A stretch of DNA of 58,816 nucleotides from Linnemannia hyalina (GCA_019671135.1 JAHRHY010000037.1:1-58816), one strand, 5' to 3'; counted from the stretch's first letter, positions 41,799 to 55,879 are shown. Translations and numbers: made by a program. The notes: generated from the sequence alone by a model not told the origin.

Positions 41799-44287
41799 AC
41801 AGTAAAGTTGGAGTGTGTCTGGGCGAGCTGTATAACAAATCTCCAAATGATCCTCTGCTATCCCCTATTACTATTCCAATTACTCTTCACTTCCAAAACT
41901 CCTCACTACCAGTCCATGCAATGATCGACTCAGGAGCAACCATCTCATTCATTCATCAAAATCTAGCACAACAGCACAATCTTCCACTAGCACAACACTT
42001 ATTACAAATCTCTCTTGCCAATGGTTCAACACATACCTCTCATCACGCCACCACATTGGTTATGCAATCCCACTCACAACACTTTTCCACACACACTTTT
42101 CAACTCATTGCACTTGGCAATTATGCCATTATTCTTGGCATGGACTGGCTCCGCTCACACAACCCATATATCGACTGGGAGAAACGAACCATTACTATGC
42201 CATGCCTCCATCAGCACACACTCGACAAGCTTTCCCCCCTTGCACAATCAACAATGCCTCGATCCATCCCTTCCTTCCAGGAACAAGACCGAATCCTTCT
42301 GCCACCTTCCAAACCCAAATCCACTTTGGTTCCCACCAAGTACACCTCAGGATCCAACCAACTATCCAAATCCGCCAAGAACCGATCAGCAACCAACATC
42401 TCCATTATTAGCAATACACAACTCCGTCAGATCCTCAAGACCAATCAAGGAGTCGGATACATGCTCGACGTCTCCCGAATCGAAGAACTCGCCAGCGCAA
42501 CCACCAACGACAACTCTATCCCTGAATCAAAACCCACAGTCCAACTGCCCGAGAAATATGCCGAATATGCTCAGGTATTCTCCAAGATGCAAGCCGACAA
42601 GCTACCGCCACATCGACCCTATGATCACAATATCCCTGTGGTCGAAGGAGCCACCGTGCCATTTGGACCAGTGTACAACCTATCACAAACGGAACTGCAA
42701 GTTCTACGCGAATATATTCAAGAAAACCTTGCAAAAGGGTTCATCCGTCGATCCGAGTCTCCAGCTGGCGCCCCCGTCCTTTTTGTTAAAAAGAAAGACG
42801 GTTCTCTCCGCCTCTGTGTCGACTATCGAGGCCTCAACAAGGTGACTGTCCCCAATCGATGCCCTCTGCCACTGATCTCCGAAACTTTCGACCGACTAGG
42901 CAAAGCCAAGTATTTCACCAAGCTCGACATGCGAGGAGCATACAATCTTCTCCGCATCAAGGAGGGCGACGAATGGAAGACTGCATTCCGCTGCCGCTAT
43001 GGCCACTTCGAGTATACAGTCATGCCCTTCGGACTAATGAACGCTCCCGGAACTTTCCAAGCTTTCGCCAACGACGTCCTCCGCGATTACCTAGATGACT
43101 TTGTCGTGCTATACATTGACGACATTCTCATCTACTCCGACACCCTTGAGGAACATACCGCGCATGTCCGCAAAGTTCTCAGCAAGCTCCAAGACGCTGG
43201 TCTATGCTTAAAACTCGAGAAATGCTCGTTCGACAAGGACAAAGTCGAATTCCTCGGCTTTGTGATCGGAACTGACGGTATTTCTATGGACCCCGCCAAG
43301 GTTGCCGCCATTCGCGATTGGCCCACTCCCTCTTCCGTTTCGGATGTCCAGTGCTTTCTGGGTTTCTCCAACTTCTACCGTCGTTTTGTACGGAAATACT
43401 CCCATATCGCCGCGCCTCTCACCGCGTTACTCAAGAAAAATACTAACTTTGTCTGGACCGCTATCGCACAAGCCGCTTTCACGGAGCTCAAGTCACGCTT
43501 CATGTCTGGCCCCGTCCTTCGGCATTTCCAACCAGATCGCCCCTGCATCATTGAAACTGACGCTTCTGACAAGGCCCTCGGCGCTGTCTGCAGTCAGCGT
43601 GACCAAGATGGACGCCTACATCCTATCGCTTACTACTCCCGAAAACTATTGCCTGCTGAACTCAACTATCAGATCTACGACAAAGAACTCCTTGCCATTG
43701 TGTCTGCCTTTAAACATTGGCGACACTACCTGGAATTCTCGCCCGCTACCACGGAAGTCATCACCGACCACAGAAATCTTGAGTACTTTACCACCACGCG
43801 CCAATTGAGCCGCCGTCAAGTCCGCTGGTCTGAAATCTTGTCTGACTACAACTTTACCATCCATTACCGCCCTGGCTCCCAGAATGCCGCTGCCGATGCT
43901 TTGTCCCGGCGGGACAACCCTGGAGAGGGAGGTGCGGCCCAGCACGGCAAGACCGAGATGACCCTCCTACCGCCGATCCAGATTCTGAACACCATCCAGG
44001 CCCGGTCACTGCAACCAGAGACGCCAGCGATCCAGGAAAAAATCAAGACACTAATCCCCGATGATCTATACTTTGGTCCAATACTCGCCAAGACCGCAAA
44101 GTCGAACTCGGACAATGCCCAGTACTCAATTCAAGATGGGCTACTCCTGCGGGATGGCCTTGTCTGCGTCCCCGACGATCCCGAACTCAAGAAACAAATC
44201 CTTCAAGAATGTCACGACGCCCCAACCGCCGGTCATTTTGGAATTACCAAGACCAACGCGGAAATGCTTACAACCCTTGTAAATTAA
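41777..44287 (+). pseudogene. pol: Pol of retroelement 4, cut off at the right arm
   Basis: Protease (MIDSGATISF), reverse transcriptase (CVDYRGLNKV, MPFGLMNAP, YIDDILIYSD) and RNase H (ETDASDKALGAV, TDHRNLEYF) are complete. The frame continues into the start of the integrase zinc finger (CHDAPTAGHFGITKT). At about 44253 the sequence becomes the palindromic arm. The frame ends 11 codons later at 44287 inside the TTAC-N-GTAA array, and the rest of the integrase and the 3' LTR are missing. The break coincides exactly with the arm boundary, so the arm was joined onto, or copied next to, this retroelement. Confidence 0.92.
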
Positions 44288-44580
44288 ATGTTTACAAGGG
44301 TGTATGAATGAACGTGTACAATGAGTAAAGATTCGATGAAAGGGGTCTTTTACATTAGTGTAAGGCGCACTCGACGAGTGAATAAACACACATAGGTAAG
44401 CATTTCATAAAATGAAGGTCGTACAACCCAGTAAGGCTCTGGTTTTTTTGGAATGTTTACAATGGTGTATCAATTAGCCCCAAATCCATTTTTTACATAC
44501 ATGTAGGAACATACAGAATCGCCTTTTCTTACCCCATTGTAAACAAAGCCCGATTCTGCCTCCTTTACAACTGAGTAAGG
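44266..44580. repeat. 36-bp-period array of palindromic TTAC-N6-GTAA sites (right arm)
   Basis: Mirror of 14236-14550: ten sites with the same spacing and half-sites. In this arm the first sites form the end of the truncated pol frame. Confidence 0.75.
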
Positions 44581-46007
44581 ATTACAGCAGAATAGAGGAG
44601 GTTTCTATTTGCCGACAATTGGTCTAATCCTGGCTTGACCAGCGCTGCTGGATGCCTTAAGCGTCATTTGACTAGGCGACTCTTATCTGCGAACTGTCCA
44701 TTTTTTTTTGCTTCTTTGATTTGACAGAAAGCAACAAAAGGTGTTTGACGCCTTGAGTGTCCATTTTACTGGTGAAATTGTTTTTGTCTTGAGGATGCTA
44801 GCCATCTTGACCTGACTTTTACATACTTTTTTACACTCATTTTTACACCCGTTCATACTTGAACCTGGCCAGAGTCGAGACACAAATTAGCCTCATCTTC
44901 CAGGCCTCTTCTGCACATGAACCGTCATTCGCTTTGTCTTCTTTTCAGATCTCGTCTCTTTCTTCATTCTCTCTTTATATTCAAACACAAGGAAACAAGG
45001 CCAAATCAACTGTTCCACCAAGCTCAGGATCCTATACAGTCCTTGTTTGCTCGTTTGTTTCTTTGTCAAATATGTCATACAGGGCAAATAAAATTAGCAA
45101 AATATAGTTTATTCTTCGAAGTATCTTATGCCTTGCCGTCCGTGTAATTCTGCACTCAAAGAGGAGGTGACTACAGGGAGAGGTGCCAAGGACCTGATTG
45201 TGCATCTAAAGGTAGAAGAGAATAAGAATTGGTGAGAGATGAATGGTAGAAGGGGAGGTTAAAGGAGGACAGAGGGAAGGTGAAGGGGAGTAGAGGGGAG
45301 CAGCTAGAGGGGAGTAGAGGGGAGCAGCTAGAGGGGGGTAGAGGGAAAGGGGGAAGGGCGGTAAGAGAAAGAAAAGAGTGAAGGAGAAAGGGAGACAAGG
45401 GATAACGTGCGTGGAGGGAATGGGGGGACGGATGGAGGGATAAAGAGGAAGAGGACAGTTGAGTGTCGTGAGGCGGTATAGTGAATATGAATAATGCCGA
45501 TTACGACAACAGAGAAAAGGAAAATGGAACAGAAGGGTGGAAAAGTCCAATTCGGATTGCACCTCTTTTTAAAAGGGTGTAAGAATTCTCGACAGTTGAG
45601 CTGTGTACAATGAGTCGTGTTCTGATGACAGTCGTCCCTCTCTCCCCTTCCTCTCCGCTCCCTGTATCTCTCATTTCGTAAACTTGCATCCGTGCACACG
45701 GGTGCTTCGAAAAGATAGAAAACAGAGAAAGGCAAGCGATACTAATCACCTGCATGCTCTTTTCTTGCCCACACAATTATACATAAGAAAAACAATTAAG
45801 CAAAAACAACAGGGATGAGGTAGCAGGAATGAGTGGTTAAGTTAAGGAACAACCACCTCCACCATCAATCCAACAGAAAAACAAAAGATGGTGAGGGACA
45901 GAACGAGAGGAAGTCAAGGAGGGACGATGCAAGATTTCAAATAGACAACTTCCTCCAACTCGTGTTATAAAAAAAGAGAAAATTGGGCGAAAACATGTGC
46001 TTACGTC

Positions 46008-46042
<35 letters not shown>

Positions 46043-46348
46043 TTTTCTTCCTTTACAAAGTGGTCAAAGCATAACGGCGCGAATGGGCCTCCATAACCTT
46101 ATACTTTTCTTAGGCCTGGATCTTGATAGAAACAACAAGGTGTACGACCAAGGACGAATATCCCCAAATGAAAAGCTAGTGCGGGTGAGAGAGAGGGCGA
46201 AAGGCAAGCTCGTGAGAACTCAGAATACGAACCTTGCAGACTAAGAGACCTGGGACCAAAGGGTGTATGATGTGATGTATGCATGTACGAGCCTTGATGA
46301 GTATTTTTTTTTCTTTCAATTATGTTTGAGTGGAATCCTTTCCCCTGT
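44581..46348. other. Inner non-coding part of the right arm
   Basis: Mirror of 12469-14235, including the poly-T run at 46012-46040 and purine-rich DNA at 45160-45560. No gene is seen. Confidence 0.45.
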
Positions 46349-47009
46349 TGCGGTACGGGGTTTTTATTTCTATTTTACCCCGTCTTTTTATGTAACGAAG
46401 AAGTACTGCTAGCGACCACATCACCACATGGCAGATGGTCGCTGCTCAACTACCACCTCCGTGATTGTTTATAATAATTATCATCTCCGTGATTATTTAC
46501 CACCTCTGTGATTAGCTATCACCTCCGTGGTTAAATATCACTCCAGTGGTGTAAAACAATAAAACAACTCTTTTCTTCTCGTTGACTTAGACCCCATACT
46601 TTCCGCCCCTTATTTTCCTTGACTCTGGTCCAGCAATTGCATGGCCGATATGGGCGATACCAACCGGTATCGCCATATGTTTGCTCGCAATCACGTGCAT
46701 AACACGCTCGGCCTCGGCCCTCGATGAAAAAGGAGATGGAAGTGTGTGCGTGTGTGTGTGTGTGTGTGTGTGCGTGTGTGTGTGTGAGAGAGAGAGGGCG
46801 AGACAGAGAGGACATGAATGACTGAGGGACTCGAAAGAGAAAAGGGTGTGAGAAGTATGGGGGTAGAATTAACGAGAAGAAAGAGTGTGTTTTCTTTATT
46901 TTGCACCACAAAGCAGATAATAAGCAGTATCGGCTGTGTGGCGTGATCGGTTGAGCGTTTCTTCGTTAAATAAAAAGGGATAAATAAAAATAAACCCGTA
47001 CCACAACAG
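46349..47009. mobile_element. Fold-back element nested among the inner tips (right arm)
   Basis: Mirror of 11806-12468, with TGTTGCGGTACGGG at its inner end and TGTTGTGGTACGGG at its outer end. It contains the minisatellite (about 46449-46549) and one diverged MULE tip. Confidence 0.5.
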
Positions 47010-47503
47010 GTGCACATGTTTGCACAGGCCCTTCATTGATTTTCCTTCCACTTTCTTGACCACATCCTCTTTCCTTTATTCCCTCGCTTGCCTCTTTTTT
47101 TTTTCTTTGATTCTGGCGAAGCAACTGCTTGGCCGATATCAGCAATACCCAATTGGTATCACCATCTATTTACTCACAATCACTTACGTAACACGCTCGT
47201 TCGCGGCTCTCCATGAAAAAGGAGATGGAAGTGTGTGCGTGTGTGTGTGTGAGAGAGAGAGGGCGAGATAGAGAGGACAAGAATGACTGAGAGACTCGAA
47301 AGAGAAAAGGGTGCACATGTTTGCACGGGCCCTTCATTGATTTTCCTTCCTCTTTCTTGACCACATCCTCTCCCCTTTATTCCCTCGCTTGCCTCTTTTT
47401 TTTTTCTTTGATTCTGGCGAAGCAACTGCTTGGCCGATATGAGTAATACCCAATTGGTATCGCCATCTATTTACTCACAACCACGTACATGGTACGCTCG
47501 CCC
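46668..47503 (+). repeat. Three inward-facing MULE tip repeats (right arm)
   Basis: Tips start TATCRCC at 46668, 47157 and 47458. They are the mirror of those ending at 12145, 11657 and 11356. Confidence 0.8.
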
Positions 47504-47725
47504 GCGCCGAAGCCAACAGGACCACATCAGAAGAAGCAGAATTGCGTTTATCCTTGCAATGCACACCCAACGAACCACAAAATAATCTCGTACAATAACG
47601 ACATCTATATCTCTTTTTCTTTTTCTGTTTATTTTCATACTGTTCATAAGCAAACCAATTCCAACACTTCCATATCACAACAGCAGAAAAGTATTCTAAA
47701 CACATTTCCACTCATAACTCCTTCG

Positions 47726-48843
47726 ATGCCTACCGTTCTCTGCCCACACTTTGATCGAAGACTTTGCCGGGTCCCTCCGGAGGGACAAACCGAGGAGCAT
47801 AACAAGAGATACCATGAGAAGATTGCGGTTCTCGTTCAACGACCCGGACTCCCCGATATCATGGTTGAACGCAGCGAGGAACACGATAATCATTATCCAT
47901 GTCCGTCCACCCAATGCCAAGTAACCACCAATGTTCGTCAGAATGTGTTGAAGCACATTGCTGTCTGCCGTTTTGTACGTGCCGATGACACCGCTCGCTT
48001 CCGTTTACTCCGCCAACAACTAGGACGACAGCAGCGGGCGCGTCAGGCTCCCTACCCAGCGACAAGTGCCTCTTCAAGCGCAAGTTCAGGCCATCGAGCT
48101 CCCATGAATCCATTTCTACAGCCCGACATCGACATGGACGGCTCCAACGAGGAGCAAGTGCAAGGCATGGTTCGGTTCCAGAACACCGTTATGACCCTTC
48201 TTGGGTACAGTCAGATGGGGTCTGAGCGGCTCTATCAGATCGAGGACAGCATCGATAGTCTCAAGACCGACCTTTCGACATCGTTTAAACAACTAATGGA
48301 TAATAACAAGGACCTTTCCGCCAAGCAAAACAAGATCTTTGACAACACTGTGAAACTGATGAACATGACTGAGGGACTGCTTAACAGGATCGAGAAGTTC
48401 ACATTTGAGAGGCCTGGGTGGCAGACAGGTAAACACTTGATCTCTTTAGACATGTGGCTGTGTATTTTCTCAAGTTAACATAACTCTTCGTTTTTTTTTT
48501 CTTCTCAGATTCACAGGAAGGATTCAGCATGCCAGGAAGTTCTGTCGATGGACGCTTTGGGCTTGGTGTCGACCCGAGACGCTACATCCCGCATCTTGAT
48601 GACCACGATCAAGTTATCTCAGAGTCCGAGTCCCCAGAGTATGAAAATAGCATGGAAAGAAACATGGCGCAGGCTCAAGTTATTGCACGCCACAATGAGG
48701 AATTCTCGCGTGGAATGGATGGAGAAGAGAATGAAATGAACACAGTAAAGGTGAAGAAGGACTCACAGGACATGGAGGATGCAGCTGAGGAGATGGGGGA
48801 AGTGCATAAGGAGGAGGATGTGAAGGAGGAGGCGGAGGAGTGA
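47726..48843 (+). CDS. Zinc-finger/coiled-coil MULE accessory protein (right arm)
   Basis: Mirror of the left-arm gene, with exons 47726-48428 and 48509-48843 joined by a GT-AG intron, about 345 residues. I saw no coding difference from the left copy. N-terminal Cys/His clusters, central coiled coil (LKTDLSTSFKQLMDN) and acidic tail are all present. The identity of the two copies contrasts with the indels in the neighbouring transposase gene. Confidence 0.65.
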
Positions 48844-50283
48844 GAGGAAGTGCGCAAAGGAGAGAGTGTAAAGGAGGAGAAGGCTATATGCAAACAACAA
48901 GAGTCGTCCTGAACAACGGCTCATCCCCACCATCATGCTTGTTATTTTTCTGATTACGTTTGACCATATAATACAATATAAACCCTCTTCTTGCAAAACC
49001 TTTTTGTGTGAACATATTGGAGACAATGTTTAAGGTCCACAATGCTAGCATAGAACGTCCTTGGTGTAGATAGCATCCGTATTGTCTCTCGAATCCTCCA
49101 TCCCTCCTTCCTCGTCAAAGCAACAATTGCCTTCTTTTCCTCCTTTCTTTTTTCACTTTTCCCCTTCCCCCATCTCTTTTCTTACCCTCCCACCTTCTTT
49201 TCGCTCTTTCACTGACTAGGAGATGGTGCACTGAGGAGTTTCGTCTGTAGTCGTTTACTTCCAAATGCTTCTTTGTACTACTTTCTAGAGAAATAACTTA
49301 AAATCGCGTACTATCAAAAAAGAAAAAAACAAACCCTCCTTTCAAAGTCCTTGGCACCAACGCCTTTACACATTGCAGATGGTTCTCTTTCCCTGTGCCG
49401 TTGACCCATTCAGTATTCACTCTCGACCTATGCCAACCACTCTGATACCGAGAGTAAAACTCAGCTCGGTCAAAAGTACACTTATTGACACATAAACACA
49501 GTTGATCAACAGGCCTTACCCGTCTACAAGTGCGTGTTACGATTCTAAGATAGTCAAAAGGCACACATTCCGTACTTTTACTTGGGCTTGGGGGGGAGCC
49601 TGTCACAGAATACCACAAAGAAAAGATAGTGTCGTCCACAGTACAAACGTAGCAAACAATGTACAAGAACAATGACGACGACTGCTCGACATGCCCCCTC
49701 CGCTTCCTCTTGATATCCATTTCTCCTGCGGCAAACCCTTGACAAATACAAAATAGACTCCAAATAAGAATAAGAACCACCCATCCCTTAACTACGATCG
49801 GCAACGGTGTCTTATTTTTTTTATAATCACACAAAGCAGCACATATGAAACCGTCGAAAGAAGAGTTTCCCTAACCATACTAATATCGGGTGGGCGCGCA
49901 GCTACGAGAATAAAGGGCCCGCAAAGAAAGCGTGGTCCACAAACCAGTTACTTTTCGCCTAAATTCCCTACGCTTCTTCATTTCTTCCCTTCTCCCGCTG
50001 CCAAAACACGACCGTAGACACATCCTTTACCCATCTGTTAACACCCGCAGCACGATACACATCCCTGATTTGCTCCCTTCTTCAACCCACTCAAACATTT
50101 CCTTCTTTCGCCATCTTACAACCTCAATTTAGACCATGTCAAAGTCTTGTATTTGAATAAATAACAAAATCATATAATATCATATGTCTTTAATTGAGTA
50201 TTCTTCTGGCTTCATTCTCTTGCTTCATCCTTCTCCATTTTTTCGCCTCCTCCTCAACCCTTTCTCTTCCTTCACATTCACCA
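48844..50283. other. Intergenic region between zinc-finger and transposase genes (right arm)
   Basis: Mirror of 8531-9970. It holds the convergent 3' ends of the two genes. The 178-codon frame at 49298-49834 is not considered a gene. Confidence 0.4.
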
Positions 50284-53200
50284 TTACTGGTCAGGGGCAT
50301 CCATACTCCTGCTTCTCTGCCTTCTTGAACCTCGCCCCTCGCCGGACTTTGACTTTGGCCCTCTCTGCATCTTCTTTGGCAAGTCTACCTCCTCAACATC
50401 ACCGCCGTCGCTGCCATCATCGTCTCCCGTTCTTGTTCGTTTGACAGCAGCGCGAACACCATTTCCATTGGCTGTTGTAGAACTGGTCGCCTTGGTCGCT
50501 TTGGTCGCCTTGGTCGCTTTGGTCGCTTTGGTCGCCTTGGTCGCTTTGGTCGCTTTGGTCGCTTGGCTTGCTGCACCAGTGATAATAGTCTTGCTTGCTT
50601 TCTTGATGGCCTTGGACTTCCAACCGTGCGGAAGGCTGACTCCACGTGGACGACCTTCTCCTTTCCGGTCACTTTTGGTTCCATCGACTATACTGTCTAG
50701 ATCCAATCCCTTGCTCAAATCTGCGCCTACGGTTCCAGGCTCTTGTGACTGTTGAACTAGAAGGCGAGCACCCTCTTCAAGAGCTTGCATCGTCTCCGCG
50801 ATCCCGTCCAGCTTAATGGTGTTTTTGACGAGACTTTTGGCGGAGATAAGGATCCTGTTCCCTGGGACTTTGGGTTGTGTTGAATGAAGAGCAATAGGTG
50901 GAGGTCGAAGGATAGAGTTAGGGTCGTCCATAAAGGTGTCGATGGATAGATCCGTGCCGACCGGGTCTTTGCTGGCACCCTCGTTGACTGTTACCGTCTG
51001 TGCACGGAGGAAAGGTTTGACGGAGAGTTGTTGCTTGAGGTTCGGATCAAATTGTTTTCCCTCTTTGTACCAGCGTGGCAGAATCATGCAAGGGTGAAAA
51101 AGGAATCGTGCATCCTCCATCATCAAACAAAAGAAATGTCTACAAACAATGCCCTTATTCTGTTGCAAAGCGCAGGTACAGAAGTAGGTGCGGTTTGTTC
51201 GTAAGATCACATACTCTGGGCGCGTGCCTTTTCCTGTGTCAGCCATAGAAGAGACACGGAAAACCCCTTCCGATGTGTGCCTGGGGATGGACGTGAGCAA
51301 AGCATGAACCGAGCCACGCTGAAGTTGTTCAGCGCGGGATAGTTTTGACTGGAGGGAGTGTTTGGAATAAACCAGCGATTAGTGCATTTTCCTTTGTGTT
51401 ACATAAACCAAGGAAAAAATGCTTGAAAAAGTAGCAAAGAGGATAAAATTAAGGCAAAGATGATAAAAATAAGGCAAAGGATCATTACAAAACTCACCAA
51501 GCAAAATTCACCATCCTGGACATAAGGAACCGCTCCGAAATTAACGACTGTGAACTTGAGGCCAAAGGAGTAATCCATCTCGGTTCGCAGCTGACCTTGG
51601 GCCCACTGGCTGAGGAATACCTTGCTGGCATCGAGGACTTGACCAAAGATATCGTAAGTCGTATCGCTGACGCCCAAGCGTCTCACCGGTCTGGCGTCAT
51701 TCGGATCATTCGACAAAATGGTGAAGAGATCGATCTCATCTTCAATCTTGTTCATGATCGCTTTGAACAGATCCGATAGGGAAGTCTTGCTGTTATGCAG
51801 AAACATCTTGAGGACATCGTGGTTCTTTTCGACGCGCTGCGTGGAGCGCATCCCTGCGGTGAAAGAGGCTTGCACCCATGGTCCTGCCCAGAAATGACGA
51901 CGGTTGTAAAGCCTTGCAAGATGTACTCCAACTTCGCCAGACTCGAGAGTATCACGCTCCTGTACGGACAAGATGGGGTCAGCAGCGATGTGGGAAGTGG
52001 CGACGTTTACTGGAGTGGAAAGGTTGGGTGGAGTGGAGAGGCTGGGTAGAGCGTTGAGGTTGTTGTTGCTGTCGTTTTCGTTGACGATGGTAGTGGCGAT
52101 GGTGGCAGTATCAAAGCTAGGAGTAATAGTAGAGGTGATAGAGATGCCAAAGCCGTCTCCTCCAAAGTTTTGAAGGATGCGAGCCCAGATGCGTTCAAAC
52201 TCGCCGGCTGTTAAGGCACAACAGGCGGCTTTGAACATACTGAAAAAGTGATTGTATCTCTCTTTCAATCTGCAAGACAAATGCTTCCTCAGATTTTCCT
52301 GGATATGCCATATGCAATTAATCACATGGACACCCTGAAACACCAAAGGAAGCGTTCTATCCATTGCCGCATCTTGATCAACCATCATAACCTTTGGCAG
52401 TAGTCCTTCGGTTGCCTCTTGAAGCTTGGAGAGAACCCATTTGTAGTCGTCTTTTGTCTCATGACGAGATAGAGCGGTCGCAACGAGTCGTGTCTTGAAT
52501 TCACAATCGACGACCACAAAGTTGTGCAGCGGGAGGCCAAGGCGATTGGTGCGATAAGTATTGTCATGCACTAGCACATCACCATAGCGACGGAAAAGAT
52601 CCCTCTGTCCTGGGGTCATCCAAAAGACCCGGACAAGCTGGTTCTTGTCATCAACATCGGTGGCAATATACCATCCCTTCTCCTGATTTGCCCTCATACA
52701 TAAAGCGATTAGGAGCTGGACCGTCTGAGGAATCTGGATTGCATGGAGTAAAGTCCTAAACTCCTTTAGACGGTTGAGGACCTTTTTTTTTTTTTTTTGT
52801 ATAGAGATAAAATGTGTATGAGAAAATTGATTTAAGTCAAAATGTAAAGTTGTCGCTCAAACAGTAACTGTCCACAACGATACCTGATATTTGCAGAACT
52901 TTGCATCCCGAAATTCGATACGCAAAATGTCCAGTGTTTGCTTGTATGACAGTCGAATTTGGGCACATTTCCCAATAGACGCGATCATAGGGGCCGTCAA
53001 GGGGTTGGTTCGGCCGAGATTAAAATCGAACTGGTGCTCACAGTGATCGAGGTTGAAGGAGGTGATGTGGTACTGAGGAGCAATGGACAGAGGGGAAGAT
53101 ATGCTGATCGCGTATGGGCAACCACAACGTGGACTCTCACGCTTGTTGTGCTGTCGATCCTCGTCGGCAACTTTCTTGGATTTATAGAACCCAAAGAAGC

Positions 53201-55879
53201 TGCAAACGTACTTGACTATTTAGTGGTGAGGAAAGAGGATAAGGAAGTAGAAAAAATGATATTAGAAATGAAAAAGGACGATTAGGTTTGCGATTTCGAT
53301 TTCTTGCTCAACTCTATCTCACACTTGACATAACATGTACAAACCAATATTGCTTACCGGCATTGCCAGTCGAGGTGCGAATTATAAGCTTGTGCCCCTT
53401 TTTCAGTGCCCAAGACCTCAAAAATACGTCCGCAGCCGACCTTGATCCAAAACAATGGTGAACGGTGGGCTCCCAGCCCACCAGCAGTTCGCTAGCAACA
53501 TCGCCAACCTTGACCGGAACTTGAACCGACCCATCCTCTTCATATCCGCACTCGTCCTCGTCGATCTCATCCATGCTCTCATCCTCCCTCATACGCTCCC
53601 GAGCGGAAAATACAGGTGTTGAGGATGTGTTGTAAAGAACGGCACTGACAGCTGCTGTGTGATTGTAAGACGAAGTGATGTTTTTGTTTTGATTACTGGA
53701 AAGAGTAGTTGGTGAGGTATTGGTGTTATTGTTGGAATGAGAAGGAGTGTCGCGCTTCAACATGTCGAGATCATTTCCTTCCAGCTTTTTTCTGCCGTGA
53801 CTCTCTCAGAGCCTCAAGATGTATCGTATTCTTATTGAACGACGAATATAACTCCTCTTCTGTCTCACCGTCATAACAACTTGTCCTGATCCTGGTCCTC
53901 GGCCTCGTCATCGTCTTCATCATCCTCCTTGAACGTTTCCTGTTCATCCGAGTCAGCAAAAGCATTGTCCGACCAATGTTCACCCTAATAAAAAAGAATG
54001 ATAGAGGAGAAAGAGGTACAGGCATTGAATACACAAATGCGATAGGGCAGAATGCCAAAATGAAATGAAAGCACCGTCTTGATTTTATGTTACCTCCTTT
54101 TCGAGGTTGTTATGAGAGAACATGCTCTCGAATTTGTCGCCAAGTTCCTTAGCCTAAAAAAACCATGGAAAAAAAAAGGGTTAGCAAAATGGTCACGTCA
54201 CTTCATACTCTGTTGGGTTGTTGTTTTGAGCGACATTAAGGTACCTTTTGCAGCAAAGGGCTGGGGAAGCGTAGTCAGCGGTGTTTTAGGGGAGGCGATG
54301 AGTGAGTCTAACGATTTAACACTGTTCTTTGAGTTGCTGGAGGTCGGGGAGAGATTCTACGTTGAGAAGCACGTTACATGTTTCAAAAATAAAAATAAAA
54401 ATATAAAAAGAGTGAGCCTGGGTGTTTTTTTTTCTTGGTTTCTTGATTATTATCTTTTTTTGGTTGCGATTTTTTTTCATTACCTTGGACTGAAGAACTG
54501 GTTGCTGCTCTGTGCCCGGAGAGGCCTCAAAGGAAGCAGATGTGGGTTCGGCTTTGTTCTTGCAACAAATGGGAGTCTCGACAAACGCGGCCTCCATTGC
54601 CATCTTTTCCATTTTGAGTTGGCTGTCCTTTGTGTCAAGAGAAATCTTGGGCTACAAAAAATTGAAGGTCTGTTAAACAAGAGTACACAAGTATTTTGAT
54701 TTTTGTGTACGACTACAAAAGGCACAAGCTAAATTCTCATTTTTTTACCTTGTCAAAGCCCATCAATCGAGCCAAATACTTGGCACGGTGTTTGACATTA
54801 TCTTTTTCTGTCCAGGTGGTTATAGACTCCTGACCTGTGATATCGTTCTCGATCATATGTGCGGCAATTACGCCACACGAGCTGCTGTCCGACTGCCGAG
54901 GTTGGTGCAAGCGTTGAATATTCGTTCTAGTCCATTTTTTCGACTGAAGGCTGGATACCCCCAAACTAACCCAGGCCTTGAGGACATGGACGGCGCCGGA
55001 GTATCGGCTGTCCGAAAAACGCATTCCATCTCCAACATAAACTGTGCACGAAACCATATCCAACTTGATCACTCCCCAGTGGCTGTCTAGGTAGACTATG
55101 GAATAGACGGCGTCATAGCTTCCGTTTCCAAGACCATCGACATTCCAGTTGTAAAAGGTCTTGTTGCCTAACTTAGGGTGCTCCCGCATCCAATCAGACA
55201 GCCTATTAGGCGAAATAAACAGGTTGGTGTTGCTGTTGTAAAATCCGTATCGGACCTCAAAATCGCCCATAATTGCCTCCAGAATGGTTGAGGTCATCCA
55301 CTCTTGGCCGGCAAGAGGGAGAAGGGAAGCGAAGGAAACCGGCTCCAGACCAAGAAAAAACAGCGGGTCATCAATGCGAATAATCTTCATCTGCTGCTGG
55401 TACCACTCAAAAAAGGATGGATTCAACGCAGCAACAGAGTTCCTCATCCAACGGCGCGCTCGGTGAAGATGCTCAATAAGGCAGCCAGACTGGACTACTT
55501 CCTTCAAGAAGACAAAGTCTATTTCCTTGGAGACGCGGAAGGGGACAAAGGTCGACCCAATGTTAATCCAGAGGCCGAGGTTGTTGTTGGTGTTCTTGAA
55601 CTTGTTAAAGGTCGCGGTGTACGACTGGAGATTGGGAATGGTCCTCAAAACTGCAAGGCTCTCCTGGTTAAGGACTGTTGCCGGCAAAGTAGTGCAATGC
55701 TGTAGCTCACCCGTGTTACGGGTCGAGGGAAACTGAGGGAAATCGTTCACTTCTTGGAGCTGGGCACAAGGAATACGGTTTCGCCAGATCTTTCCATAAA
55801 TCCAAGCCGCATCAGACTGCAACCGCGGCAAAGCGTCAACGTCGATTGGGGTCGAAGCGGAGTTGATAATCGAGGGCAT
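50284..55879 (-). CDS. Ulp1 protease-FAR1-MULE transposase-SWIM fusion (right-arm copy, frame broken in exons 3 and 5)
   Basis: Exons by comparison with the left arm: 54749-55879, 54484-54651, 54245-54356, 53358-53984, 52884-53215, 51498-52781 and 50284-51348, with a 60 bp exon at about 54098-54157 between the third and fourth listed. Exon 1 is fully open here (377 codons from the ATG at 55879, or 409 from an in-frame ATG at 55975). It contains the whole C48 protease, with His 267, Asp 284, Gln 329 and Cys 335 counted from the shorter start. Relative to the left arm there is one extra C in exon 3 (a CCCC run) and two extra bases in exon 5 (near 53876 and in a T6 run near 53788), which break the frame. 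The MULE core and SWIM exons read the same in both arms. The lesions are complementary to those on the left. Confidence 0.8.
50457..50535 (-). repeat. 9-bp tandem repeat encoding Ala-Thr-Lys (right arm)
   Basis: Mirror of 8252-8330 with the same copy number as read by eye. Confidence 0.8.
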
